Assembly (NCBI GenBank): GCA_963701435.1
Contig: CAVPAL010000010.1
Coordinates: 124,001-188,000, forward strand
Direction of reading: 5' to 3'
DNA: 64,000 nt
From: JAACFF01 sp963701435
GTDB taxonomy: Bacteria > Chloroflexota > Anaerolineae > Promineifilales > Promineifilaceae
Positions 8,807-17,147 of this stretch are shown piece by piece; the first letter of the stretch is position 1; every line of letters begins with the position of its first letter. The notes beneath the pieces are model-generated. The model did not search any database and had not been told where the DNA came from. It saw only the letters and a list, made by a program, of their open reading frames with translations. The translations under genes were made by a program, and so were the position numbers.

Positions 8807-9904
8807 ATGAGCGATCGTTTAATTCTCGGTACCCGCAAGGGGTTGATTATGATGACCCGTGACAGCCATCATTGGCGCGTCACCCAATCCGATTTTCCCG
8901 GCATTCCAATTCCCTACGCCTTTTCAGATTCACGCACCGCCACAATTTGGGCCAGCGCCGACCACGGGCATTGGGGCGGCAAGCTATACCGCTCGTGGGA
9001 TGGCGGGCAAAAATTCGATGAAGTCCCGGCGCCTCAATATCCCGAGAACGCCACAATTTATGACGTGTGGAACGCTGGCGCCGAAAAACCGGCCAAGCTC
9101 ACCTACTTGTGGACCATTGTCCCCGGCGGATTAGATCAGCCGGAGCGCCTCTATATCGGCACAGAGCCGGGTGGCGTTTTTGTGAGCGATGACGGCGGCG
9201 AATCCTTCGGCCTGATGGAAAGCTTGTGGAGCCACCATTCCCGCGAGAAAAACTGGTTCGGCGGCGGCCGAGACCATGCCGGCGCCTGCTCCATTGTGGT
9301 CGATCCGCGCGACAGCGAGCATCTGTTTGTCGGCGTGAGCGTGGGCGGCGTGTATGAATCCAGCGACGGCGGCCAGACCTGGCACGGCCGTAACCAGGGC
9401 CTGCGCGCCGATTATCTGCCCGAACCATTTGCTGAATATGGGCACGATCCCCACTACCTGGTTGCCAGCCCAGCCAATCCCGATGTGCTCTGGCAGCAAA
9501 ACCACTGCGGCGTTTTCCGCAGCAGCGACGCCGGCCGCACCTGGAGCGATGTGTCGCAGCCGGCCGGGCCGGTCAAATTTGGCTTTCCGATTGTCGTCGA
9601 TGATCACGATCCGGAAACGGCCTGGGTTGTGCCTGGCATCAGTGACGATATGCGCATGGCTGTCAACGGCGCGCTTTGTGTCGGCCGGTCCGAGGACGGC
9701 GGGCAAAGCTGGACTGAATTACGCGACGGGCTGCCGCAGCAAAACTGCTACGACCTTGTCTTCCGTCATGCGTTGGACATCAGCGGCGAGACGCTGGCCT
9801 TTGGCACAACCACCGGCAACCTGTTCATCTCCTACAACCGCGGCGACCATTGGACCTGTCTGAGCAACTATCTGCCGCCTATTTATTCCGTACGTTTTGG
9901 ATAA
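8807..9904 (+). CDS. BNR/sialidase-like beta-propeller protein
   Basis: A 365-residue cytoplasmic-looking protein (no signal peptide) with repeated Asp-box units SxDxGxTW: FVSDDGGESF, YESSDGGQTWHG, FRSSDAGRTWSD, GRSEDGGQSWTE and FISYNRGDHWTC. These are the blades of a six- or seven-bladed propeller as in sialidases and VPS10/Ycf48-type proteins. Catalytic sialidase residues cannot be assigned, so hydrolase activity is not claimed. AGGAGG stands 7 bp before the ATG. The close MoaD-like neighbour suggests a shared function. Confidence 0.82.
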   Translation: MSDRLILGTRKGLIMMTRDSHHWRVTQSDFPGIPIPYAFSDSRTATIWASADHGHWGGKLYRSWDGGQKFDEVPAPQYPENATIYDVWNAGAEKPAKLTYLWTIVPGGLDQPERLYIGTEPGGVFVSDDGGESFGLMESLWSHHSREKNWFGGGRDHAGACSIVVDPRDSEHLFVGVSVGGVYESSDGGQTWHGRNQGLRADYLPEPFAEYGHDPHYLVASPANPDVLWQQNHCGVFRSSDAGRTWSDVSQPAGPVKFGFPIVVDDHDPETAWVVPGISDDMRMAVNGALCVGRSEDGGQSWTELRDGLPQQNCYDLVFRHALDISGETLAFGTTTGNLFISYNRGDHWTCLSNYLPPIYSVRFG

Positions 9905-9924
9905 CCGTATTTTGGTAATTAACA

Positions 9925-10497
9925 ATGAGAAGTAAAAGTCGTTGCGAATGGTGTGGTACTGATTCTCTTTACGTACAATATCACGATGAAGAATGGGGCG
10001 TGCCGATTTATGACGATCAACAGCTTTTTGCCAAGCTTATTCTTGACGGCGCGCAGGCCGGTTTAAGCTGGATCACCATTTTGCGTAAACGCGACAACTA
10101 CTATGCCGCGTTTGATAACTTTGATCCGCACAAAATAGCTGCCTATGACGAGGCCAAATTTGAAGAATTAATGCAAAATCCCGGCATTGTGCGCAACCGG
10201 CAGAAAATCCGCGCGACGATACAAAATGCCCAGGCATATCTCACATTGCAGGAGGAAGTTGGCAGCTTCAGTGATTTTCTGTGGGCGTTTGTGGATGGCA
10301 AACCACTTCAAAATAGCTGGCAAAGTACGGCTGAGCTGCCTGCGCAAACGGCCGTTTCCCAAGCCATGAGCAAAGCCCTCAAAAAATGCGGCTTCAGCTT
10401 TGTCGGCCCCACCATCTGCTATGCATTTATGCAGGCCGTCGGGATGGTCAATGACCACACCGTCAACTGCTTCCGCTATCAGCAGTTACGCGCCTAA
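9925..10497 (+). CDS. tag: DNA-3-methyladenine glycosylase I
   Basis: Tag removes 3-methyladenine from alkylated DNA as the first step of base excision repair. The 190-residue protein has the family length and the signature RCEWCGTDSLYVQYHDEEWG (zinc-binding Cys and the catalytic-site Tyr/Glu/Trp), then LILDGAQAGLSWITILRKR (helix-hairpin-helix region) and the C-terminal FVGPTICYAFMQAVGMVNDH with the zinc ligands. It follows the BNR gene by 20 bp and probably shares its transcript. Confidence 0.95.
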   Translation: MRSKSRCEWCGTDSLYVQYHDEEWGVPIYDDQQLFAKLILDGAQAGLSWITILRKRDNYYAAFDNFDPHKIAAYDEAKFEELMQNPGIVRNRQKIRATIQNAQAYLTLQEEVGSFSDFLWAFVDGKPLQNSWQSTAELPAQTAVSQAMSKALKKCGFSFVGPTICYAFMQAVGMVNDHTVNCFRYQQLRA

Positions 10498-10507
10498 AAA
10501 ACACGTT

Positions 10508-11200
10508 ATGTTAGAGCAGCTCCTTGCATTACTGAAAAGCAGCGACAGCTATGTCGCCATTGAGTTTCTGAATCAACACGAAGACCTGGCGGCAGCGGCC
10601 GTTGCCTACCGCGAGCTGCTGCGTCATCTTTATTGGGAAGCCAAAGATATACCCCGCGTAATAATTATCGCGCGGGCGGGCATCCAGTTCGGCCTGGAAA
10701 AGGGCGCGACCGTTGCCGCAGCCAATCCCGAACTCGCCTATGAACTCAAAAGCCAGGCCAAAGCGCTGGCCTATGACCTGGCCTCCTTCACCTGGCCCGG
10801 CTGGGATGAAACCGGCATTGCGCCGGGCGCAACGGACACGGCCCTGGGCCTGGATGCTGCGCTCACTAATCTGCGCCTGGCCCATGAATTGGACAAAGGC
10901 TCCCTGCCCCTTTCACGCGCCCATTGGATGCTGGCGGCGCACCTGCTGGCGCAAGACGACCCGGCTGCGGCGCGCGCACAGTTTGAGCAAGCAGAACGAT
11001 TTGCCGCTGAAGCCGAACAACAGGCAGAGCAGCTTTTATGCGCCGGTTTTGCCGGTTTATGCGGGATATTATTGGATGCAGATGATGAGCAGACGCTTGA
11101 GGAATTGAATGCCGCTAAAAAAGCATTACAAGAGGTTGAACATGGTCACGCTTTTATTGATCAAATCGAGACCGCCCGGCGCGTTTTCAGTAAGTCATGA
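10508..11200 (+). CDS. TPR-like helical protein of unknown function
   Basis: A 230-residue, acidic, Ala/Leu-rich protein that looks fully helical, with weak tetratricopeptide-like pairs (DLAAAAVAYRELL, DDPAAARAQFEQAERFA). No catalytic motif is visible. The frame is open further upstream into tag, but ATG at 10508-10510, 10 bp after the tag stop, is the sensible start. It could scaffold a protein complex; no function is assigned. Confidence 0.7.
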   Translation: MLEQLLALLKSSDSYVAIEFLNQHEDLAAAAVAYRELLRHLYWEAKDIPRVIIIARAGIQFGLEKGATVAAANPELAYELKSQAKALAYDLASFTWPGWDETGIAPGATDTALGLDAALTNLRLAHELDKGSLPLSRAHWMLAAHLLAQDDPAAARAQFEQAERFAAEAEQQAEQLLCAGFAGLCGILLDADDEQTLEELNAAKKALQEVEHGHAFIDQIETARRVFSKS

Positions 11201-11205
11201 CAGCA

Positions 11206-12014
11206 TCAGGTTGTAACCTGGGCATTTAGCTGGTCAATGGCGCACTGGCGGCGCGGCAGGAGAATTTGTTCTACATATAAATCGGCTCCTATTGAACGCC
11301 AGAGCGTGACGGCTTTATCATAACATTCAACTGCGGCTGCGGCCGTGCCCCAACCCATTTGCCAATCACCTTGACGGTACAAAACGCGCGCCTGGCTATA
11401 ACGGTCGCCAATTTCGGCATACTTTTCCTGAGCTTGCTCAAAATAACGCCACGCTTCGGAACTTTTATCAGATTGCACGGCCGTATCCCCTAAAGAAAGC
11501 AGCACATTCGCTTCCCCCAGCCTTGAGCCCACTTGCCGGAACAGCGTCAACGCCTCCCCGTAGCTCGCCAACGCCGCATCCGGCCAGCCCGCCTCCACAT
11601 CCACCAGGCTCACCACCAGGCGCTGCCGGCGCGGCGACTGCGGCGTGAAAGCAAATTCAACCAGCGGCAGTGGCTTTATGCGGCGGCGTAATGCATCTGT
11701 CAGAGTGGCGCGCACGGCCTTGCACAAGGCAATCAAAAAAACGCCGCGGCGCGCCGTGATGGCCGCCTTCACCAGCGCCTCAAACTGCTGGCCCTCTAAA
11801 AATTGTCCAATCGCCGCGTCTACCATTCCCGCTCCAACAGCTCCACCACCACCGGGTTCACAGCCGCCCACGGCCCGCGCGTGTTAGCATATTCCAGCAA
11901 ACTGCCGTTAAACAACAGCTTCTGTTTTTCCTCATTGGTATCCACCAGGTCTTTATCCGGGTCCGCATAAAGCGCGCGCAGCAGCTCGATCTGTTCTTTT
12001 TTAAGCGAGACCAT
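11206..12014 (-). pseudogene. Remnant of a TPR protein with one frameshift, 5' end apparently missing
   Basis: Two overlapping frames read as one protein. The upstream piece (start 12014) runs to LLEREW and stops; one base away the frame resumes with VDAAIGQFLEGQ near 11825 and continues to 11206. The C-terminal part holds TPR units (AALASYGEALTLFRQVGSRLGEANV, AWRYFEQAQEKYAEIGDRYSQARV, AVECYDKAVTLWRSIG). Such repeats normally end STAND-type regulators with an NB-ARC or NACHT ATPase, which is absent. The reading frame begins directly at a 73-bp inverted repeat with no ribosome site, so it is probably a truncated fragment. Confidence 0.7.
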
Positions 12015-12017
12015 ATA

Positions 12018-12090
12018 ACCTAATGTGCAACTTTAGGCGGTCACTAAATCATCCAGATGGAGGGGTGGACGCCCCAGTTGCACATTAGGT
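12018..12090. repeat. 73-bp element with perfect 15-bp inverted ends
   Basis: ACCTAATGTGCAACT at 12018-12032 is the exact reverse complement of AGTTGCACATTAGGT at 12076-12090. It touches the first codon of the truncated TPR gene and the start of a tandem repeat on the other side. It could be a miniature inverted-repeat element, and may mark the breakpoint that removed the gene's 5' end. Confidence 0.75.
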
Positions 12091-12317
12091 ACATGATAAA
12101 TCATGTTGAACATGTTGCCAGATGTGCCGTTCCCAGTCTGTTTTAACAGACTTTTTATCCACAGCCGTAGATTTCAATCTATGCGCCTACAGAATGAATT
12201 CCGTAACTAACGCGGAGAAACATGATAAATCATGTTGAACATGTTGCCAGATGTGCCCTTCCCAGTCTGTTTTAACAGACTTTTTATCCGCAGCCGTAGA
12301 TTTCAATCTATGGCGCC
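12091..12317. repeat. Two direct copies of a 129-bp unit containing three hairpins
   Basis: The unit starting ACATGATAAATCATGT is repeated at 12091 and 12220 with few changes (e.g. gtgccgttc versus gtgcccttc). Each copy has three short hairpins: ACATGAT/ATCATGT, AGTCTGTT/AACAGACT followed by TTTTTAT (terminator-like), and TAGATT/AATCTA. There is no gene between 12015 and 12468. After 12317 there is only a short G-rich stretch, the yceI terminator and a few GTTGTGGACT repeats. Confidence 0.8.
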
Positions 12318-12367
12318 TATGGCGCCGGCATGGTAGCAACTTGGATTATATTATCACATATTTGATC

Positions 12368-12394
12368 AAAAAAGGGTTCCCAAATGGGAACCCC
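12368..12394 (-). terminator. Intrinsic terminator of the YceI lipoprotein gene
   Basis: On the minus strand GGGGTTCCC, loop ATTTG-like, GGGAACCC is followed by TTTTTT. It lies 75 bp downstream of the yceI stop. Confidence 0.85.
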
Positions 12395-12468
12395 GCGTCT
12401 ATCAATCCAGCCCGCGCTCCTGACTGCGCCAGTTGTGGACTGTCGTGGACTGTTGTGGACTAATGAGT

Positions 12469-13239
12469 TCAGCCTTCCTGCGCCACAAAGGTCACTTCAA
12501 CCACAAACTCGTCTCCTACCGTGAAAAAGTTAGCCATTACGGGCGCCTCGAAGCCATAATCGCTCATTTTCAGCGTCGCTGTGCCCACGCCGCTGATGAG
12601 ACCGTTCTCCAGCGTGGCCGTGACGTCAAAATTTTCCGGATTGGTTATTTCGCGGATGGTCATGTCGCCGTTCATTGTGAAGGTCACTTCCTGCCCTTCC
12701 TGGTAATCAGCGGGCAGCCCATCGACGGATGTGATCACAAAGGTCGCTTCGGGGAACTGGTTAGACTCCAGCCACTGTTCACGAATACGCTCGTCACGCC
12801 GCGACTGGTTACTGGTGAGGGAACGGATGTTGACAACAAATTCACCCGCGGCGGACGGCGCTGCTAAATCAAGGTCAAGCTGGCCGGAAACTTCGTTGGT
12901 TTTGCCAACCGTCTCCGTCAAACCCAAAGCCACGCCCAAACGCTCAACCGCCCCTGAGAAAAATTCTTCATCCACTTTATAGGCCGCTTGCGACTGCTCC
13001 GGAACGATAACAAAAGTACGCGCACCTGCAGCGCCGGCAGCTTCTTCGACGATTTCTTCCGCCTCAACGGCCGTTTCTTCCACAACCGCAGCAGCTTCTT
13101 CTTCAACCTGCTCTACAGCTTCCTGCGCCGTTTCGGCGGCCTGCTCAACCTCAGAGGAAGCATCCTGGCCGCCGCAAGCGGCCAACAATAAAATCGTTAG
13201 ACCCAATAGAAGAGTCAGCAATAAACGACGTTTTGACAT
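12469..13239 (-). CDS. YceI-domain lipoprotein
   Basis: A 256-residue exported protein. The N-terminus has a lipoprotein signal ending in the lipobox LLLAACGG, so Cys near residue 22 is lipidated. Residues about 27-70 form a Glu/Ala/Val-rich acidic linker, probably extended or coiled. The rest is a YceI lipocalin-like barrel (FVIVPEQSQAAYKV, RDERIREQWLESNQFPEATFV, NGDMTIREIT). YceI proteins bind amphiphiles such as polyisoprenoids. GGAGTAACAAA precedes the ATG. Confidence 0.9.
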   Translation of the reverse strand: MSKRRLLLTLLLGLTILLLAACGGQDASSEVEQAAETAQEAVEQVEEEAAAVVEETAVEAEEIVEEAAGAAGARTFVIVPEQSQAAYKVDEEFFSGAVERLGVALGLTETVGKTNEVSGQLDLDLAAPSAAGEFVVNIRSLTSNQSRRDERIREQWLESNQFPEATFVITSVDGLPADYQEGQEVTFTMNGDMTIREITNPENFDVTATLENGLISGVGTATLKMSDYGFEAPVMANFFTVGDEFVVEVTFVAQEG

Positions 13240-13262
13240 TTTGTTACTCCAGTGAAAATAAT

Positions 13263-13346
13263 CTTCCCGGAAGCTGGGCCTCCGGGAAGTTGGTTTGGGT
13301 GCATGTTAAGCAAGGACGGCCGCTCTGCAAAGGGCGCAGCGGCCGT
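13263..13346. repeat. Two intergenic hairpins (CTTCCCGGA type and an ACGGCCGCT type)
   Basis: CTTCCCGGA at 13263-13271 pairs with TCCGGGAAG at 13281-13289, the same core as hairpins at 59104 and, in CC-form, at 34140 and 39965. ACGGCCGCT at 13316-13324 pairs with AGCGGCCGT at 13338-13346 and uses the HIP-like motif as a stem. Both sit between the thioesterase and YceI genes; no gene is visible in 13240-13482. Confidence 0.7.
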
Positions 13347-13482
13347 TTCTCACAAACGATTCAGGTGAGCTGTAAAACTTAATAGCACAAGATTTTCGAA
13401 ACAAATGATCCAAATAACACGCACAACATGTACTAAATTTGTGAGATTCGTGATATTCGTGTCAGATTCTGGATCCTTAACC

Positions 13483-14358
13483 TCAGCCAACAATATTGCC
13501 GCCAAAATCCGCCAGGAAGTCGGGCGGTATGCGGATTGGCTGGCCGGTTTGCAGATCAACAAACACCAGCAGCAGCCGGGCGCGCAGCAGTAAGGCGGCG
13601 TCATGGATACGGGTGATGGTGAAATGGCGTACGGCCGTTGCCCGTTTCACATCCGATACCCAGGTCGCAAGCGCCAACTCGTCATCCATAAAAGCAGGCT
13701 GGCGATACTCAATGCGATAGCGGCGCACCACAATGCCAAACCCATTTTCAATCAGCCGCATCATCGGCCAGCCGCCGTCTGCCAGCACACCCATCCCGCA
13801 GTCCTCCAGATATGCCAGATACACGGCGTTGTTGACATGCTGCATCTCATCCAGATCGCGCCACTGCACCTTTTTGCACAGGGTGAATACGCCAGGCGGC
13901 GCGAGCGGCGGCTGGGGAAACTTTTCGCGGCGCACCTTTTCCTGTCGGGCGTCAGCCGGCAAAAAAGCGGCCCGCATTTCGGGCGGAATTGTGGCCGGCT
14001 GCAGCGAATCTGCATTCAGGTAGACCCAATCAGTATGGGCCGTCGCCACAAGCTGGCCGCTTTGGGCCTGACGCATTGCATACATGCGGCGCGACCGCAC
14101 GCGGCGAAAATCGGCCACCCAGGTTTTAACAATCACAGTATCGCCATAAGTCAACGGGTTCAAAAAGGTAATATCCGATTCACGCACCAGCCAAAAATGC
14201 CCCAGCGCCCGATAGCGCGCGACGTCATAACCAACGGCCGTTGAAGCGTCGAAAGCCGTTTCTTGCATATAGCGCAAATAGTTGGCGTGATTGACATGCC
14301 CGTAGGCGTCACATTCATAATGGCGCACGCGAAATGCGCGCTCAAAAACATAGGACAT
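13483..14358 (-). CDS. Acyl-ACP/acyl-CoA thioesterase with tandem hot-dog (4HBT) domains
   Basis: The 291-residue protein consists of two 4HBT-type halves, residues about 1-140 and 150-291. Each begins with the fold's signature, DAYGHVNHANYLRYMQE and DLDEMQHVNNAVYLAYLED, carrying the catalytic Asp and the HVN turn. Two-domain thioesterases release fatty acids from ACP or CoA in the cytoplasm. AGGAG stands before the ATG and only 6 bp separate it from the VOC gene upstream, so both are co-transcribed. Confidence 0.9.
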   Translation of the reverse strand: MSYVFERAFRVRHYECDAYGHVNHANYLRYMQETAFDASTAVGYDVARYRALGHFWLVRESDITFLNPLTYGDTVIVKTWVADFRRVRSRRMYAMRQAQSGQLVATAHTDWVYLNADSLQPATIPPEMRAAFLPADARQEKVRREKFPQPPLAPPGVFTLCKKVQWRDLDEMQHVNNAVYLAYLEDCGMGVLADGGWPMMRLIENGFGIVVRRYRIEYRQPAFMDDELALATWVSDVKRATAVRHFTITRIHDAALLLRARLLLVFVDLQTGQPIRIPPDFLADFGGNIVG

Positions 14359-14364
14359 ACAGAT

Positions 14365-14751
14365 TCAACTCCTGCCCGGCCAGGCTGGGTCTAAAAATTG
14401 CTGAATTTCGACCAGATAGCCGTCGGGATCGCGTAGAAAAAGATGGTAAATATTGAATCGCTGATTTAATTGGGGTGGTTTTTCGACCGCCACAGAGCGG
14501 CTCTGCAAGTAGGCATACCAGGCGTCCACTTCCTGAGACACCAGGGTCAGGATGACGCCCTTGGCCGCTTTCACAAATTCTAAATGTTCGCAAAAACCAA
14601 TAAACGCATTCGCGCTTACCTGGAAAATCTGGCAGCTTCCCTGGTCCAACACCAGCCGCAGGCCCAGGATTTGGGTGTAAAAGGGCGCCGTTCGCGCCAG
14701 GTTGTTCGTGGCCAAAAAAGTGACCTGCTGGTCGAAAGACGGCCGTTTCAT
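14365..14751 (-). CDS. VOC/glyoxalase-fold protein
   Basis: A 128-residue vicinal-oxygen-chelate protein made of two beta-alpha-beta3 modules: VTFLATNNLARTAPFYTQILGLRLV and ILTLVSQEVDAWYAYLQS, ending in LFLRDPDGYLVEIQQF with the metal-ligand Glu. The family covers glyoxalases, dioxygenases and antibiotic-binding proteins; the substrate is unknown. AGGAGG lies 7 bp before the ATG. It is the first gene of a pair with the thioesterase. Confidence 0.88.
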   Translation of the reverse strand: MKRPSFDQQVTFLATNNLARTAPFYTQILGLRLVLDQGSCQIFQVSANAFIGFCEHLEFVKAAKGVILTLVSQEVDAWYAYLQSRSVAVEKPPQLNQRFNIYHLFLRDPDGYLVEIQQFLDPAWPGRS

Positions 14752-14926
14752 AAAATTTCCTCCTACTGTTCACCTTGCTTATATGCCGCAGCACAGCCCC
14801 ATATCCTACTGCACATCCAGGCTGCTGTCACATTGAACGCGTGGTGCTAAATCGTCAATGCATTTTTGAAACCACTCACCAGAATCTTATGATAGTATTT
14901 TAATGCGCCAATTTTGCCAAAAGTGG

Positions 14927-15020
14927 TTGACATCAATCCTGGAAAATGGTATAGTTCACGTGGCTCCCCCCCCAGAGGTGGTTGACCTAACGCCCGTTAG
15001 ATCGCCACCTCCTTTTTTTT
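14927..15020 (+). promoter_or_regulatory. Strong promoter directly followed by a terminator-like leader (attenuator or short RNA)
   Basis: TTGACA (14927-14932), a 17-bp spacer and TATAGT (14950-14955) form a near-consensus promoter. About 13 bp after the predicted start a long hairpin begins: GAGGTGG (14975-14981) pairs with CCACCTC (15005-15011), an inner CTAACG/CGTTAG stem closes the top, and eight T follow (15013-15020). The alpha/beta hydrolase ATG is 26 bp further. The layout is that of a transcription attenuator or a roughly 60-nt terminated RNA; no known riboswitch is recognised. Confidence 0.75.
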
Positions 15021-15045
15021 GTCTGGCGGCGGCGGCAAGAACAAG

Positions 15046-15729
15046 ATGCAAACAAATCAACCTCAACTTATCGAAAACGGCCCACTTTTTGACGCCACAG
15101 GTCTGGTGCATCGCGTCCAGGAACCGAATTTGCCCGGTCCCCACCCAACCGTTGTGATGTTACACGGCCGTTACGGCAGCGAAGAAGTGATGTGGATCTT
15201 CAAAAACACCATTCCCACCCATTGGCTCAAGATCGCGCCGCGCGCCATTTTGCCTGATCCGCAGGGCGGCTACTCCTGGATTTTACAACCACGCGATTTG
15301 TGGCCACCCTTACCGGCGTTTGATGTCGCCGCAACGGCCGTGGCCAACTTCATTCAAACGCTGCCCGGCGTCTACAATGCCGATCCTGACCAGGTTTACC
15401 TCATGGGGTTCAGTCAGGGCGCCGCCACAGCATTCGCCACGGCCATGCGCCATCCGGACAGCGTGCAGGCAATTGCCGCGCTGGTTGGATTTATGCCGGA
15501 AGATTGTGACGCCCCGCAAAACCTGGCTGCCCTGCATGCTTTGCCCGTTTTTTTGGCCGTTGGCAAACAAGATTCCCTCATCCCCTATGAACGCGCCCAC
15601 AAGTGCGCCGCAACCCTGCGCGCCGCCGGCGCACAGCTTGCCTATCATGAATATGACGCCGGCCACAAGTTGAACAAACGCGGCGTCAAAGACCTCACTG
15701 CCTGGTGGGCCAACCTACATACTCAATGA
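15046..15729 (+). CDS. Alpha/beta hydrolase, phospholipase/carboxylesterase family
   Basis: A 227-residue cytoplasmic serine hydrolase. The nucleophile elbow GFSQGAATAFA, the acid in VGKQDSLIPY and the histidine in YDAGHKLN give the full catalytic triad, and VVMLHGRYGSEE forms the oxyanion-hole strand. Members hydrolyse short carboxylic esters; the natural substrate is unknown. ATG at 15046 was chosen; a TTG 27 bp upstream overlaps the leader T-run. Expression may depend on read-through of the terminator-like leader. Confidence 0.87.
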   Translation: MQTNQPQLIENGPLFDATGLVHRVQEPNLPGPHPTVVMLHGRYGSEEVMWIFKNTIPTHWLKIAPRAILPDPQGGYSWILQPRDLWPPLPAFDVAATAVANFIQTLPGVYNADPDQVYLMGFSQGAATAFATAMRHPDSVQAIAALVGFMPEDCDAPQNLAALHALPVFLAVGKQDSLIPYERAHKCAATLRAAGAQLAYHEYDAGHKLNKRGVKDLTAWWANLHTQ

Positions 15730-15884
15730 AGAAGAAACACCCAACGAATTTAATTTTCAAGAATTTTCTGCGGTTTACCTAAGTCAGATATCAGCTTCTC
15801 TTAATCACCCCTTTAGGTTAGATTTACATTCTCTTTACTTTTGAGTTCCAAAATAGATACAACTTTAACCATCTATGTGCGTAA

Positions 15885-15943
15885 TAGGTAATTGGCAGCA
15901 AGTAACCGAAAATTAATTTTGTGGAAAACCTGCCAATTACCTA
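15885..15943 (+). promoter_or_regulatory. 14-bp inverted repeat with nested palindrome in the htrA leader
   Basis: TAGGTAATTGGCAG (15885-15898) is the exact reverse complement of CTGCCAATTACCTA (15930-15943), and the loop contains the perfect 12-bp palindrome AAAATTAATTTT (15909-15920). The element ends 7 bp before the GGAGG ribosome site of the htrA-like gene. It could be a repressor operator or an RNA hairpin masking the ribosome site. Confidence 0.7.
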
Positions 15944-15962
15944 ATCACCGGAGGTATTTTGT

Positions 15963-17132
15963 ATGAAAACCAAGTCAACCCGTATTGTTATACTGGCATT
16001 AATCGTTTTAATCTTTGCCACAGCCTGCGGAAGTTTCACTGCGGCAGAAGCTGTGTTCCAACCTGTTTCACAAGCAGAAAGCAGCGCAGATCAACCCACT
16101 GCGAACAATCCCATTTCTACTTTAATACAAAGCAGCCCAACTGCTCAAACCGCCCCCATAGATCCCGCTCTGGATATTGACAGCAGCCTGCTCGAACAGG
16201 AAAACGCCTTTGTGCGTGTATTTGAGCAAGTAAACCCGGCCGTCGTCCATATTGGCGTGGGAGATGGGCAAGGTTCCGGGTTCGTAATCGATCAGGCGGG
16301 TTATATCGTCACCAACAACCATGTTATCGCCGGCGCAACGACTATCATCGCTACTTTCCATGATGGCAGTCAAAGAGATGCTGAACTGGTAGGCACGGAT
16401 CCCGATTCTGACCTGGCCATATTAAAGGTAAACGCGCAGCCGGGTGAATTAACGGCCGTGCCCTTAGGCAATTCTGACCAATTACGCGTCGGCCAAATTG
16501 TCGTCGCCATCGGCAGTCCCTTCGGATTGGAAAGCACGCTCACAACAGGCGTCATTTCCGGCCTGAATCGTCTTTTCCCGGCCAACGGCAGCTATAATAT
16601 CCCCGATATCATTCAAACTGACGCCGCCATTAATCCGGGCAACTCCGGCGGGCCGCTGCTCGATCTGAAAGGGCGCGTGATTGGCGTGAACACAGCGATT
16701 GAATCGCCCGTGCGCGGCTCTTCAGGCGTTGGTTTTGCCGTGCCGTCTAATGTAGTCGCCAAAGTAGCGCCGCAATTAATTGAGGGCGGGCGTGTGGCGC
16801 ACCCCTGGCTCGGTATCTCCGGCACTGAACTGAATATACAAATTGCACGTTCACTAGGCCTGGATGAAGAACAACGCGGCATCATGGTGGCGAGCGTAGC
16901 GGCCGGCGGTCCGGCCGCCAGAGCAGGTTTGATCCCGGCTGACCCGGCCACCAATGCCGGCGGCGACATTATCGTCGCTATTGACAGCCAGCCTGTCGTT
17001 GAATTTGATGATTTACTGGGCTATATCGTTCAGGAAACGGCCGTTGGCCAAACCGTTAATTTGCAGGTCATTCGGGATGGCTCTACGAAAACTGTTCCCG
17101 TTACAATGGGAGAACGGCCGTCTAACGGCTAA
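15963..17132 (+). CDS. HtrA/DegP-type trypsin-like protease with PDZ domain, lipoprotein
   Basis: A 389-residue exported serine protease for damaged envelope proteins. The signal sequence ends in a lipobox (IFATACGS, Cys22). The trypsin domain carries the triad His120 (TNNHVIAG), Asp150 (DPDSDLAIL) and Ser228 (NPGNSGGPL). The C-terminal 95 residues form one PDZ domain (WLGISGTELN, GPAARAGLIPADPA, GDIIVAIDSQPV). GGAGG precedes the ATG. A nested inverted repeat just upstream suggests stress or repressor control. The gene stands alone. Confidence 0.95.
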   Translation: MKTKSTRIVILALIVLIFATACGSFTAAEAVFQPVSQAESSADQPTANNPISTLIQSSPTAQTAPIDPALDIDSSLLEQENAFVRVFEQVNPAVVHIGVGDGQGSGFVIDQAGYIVTNNHVIAGATTIIATFHDGSQRDAELVGTDPDSDLAILKVNAQPGELTAVPLGNSDQLRVGQIVVAIGSPFGLESTLTTGVISGLNRLFPANGSYNIPDIIQTDAAINPGNSGGPLLDLKGRVIGVNTAIESPVRGSSGVGFAVPSNVVAKVAPQLIEGGRVAHPWLGISGTELNIQIARSLGLDEEQRGIMVASVAAGGPAARAGLIPADPATNAGGDIIVAIDSQPVVEFDDLLGYIVQETAVGQTVNLQVIRDGSTKTVPVTMGERPSNG

Positions 17133-17147
17133 TCATTCTACTTCCCT

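Noticed and set aside
12091..12317. CRISPR-like repeats
   Set aside because: Two 129-bp copies directly adjacent; unit length and lack of spacers exclude CRISPR.
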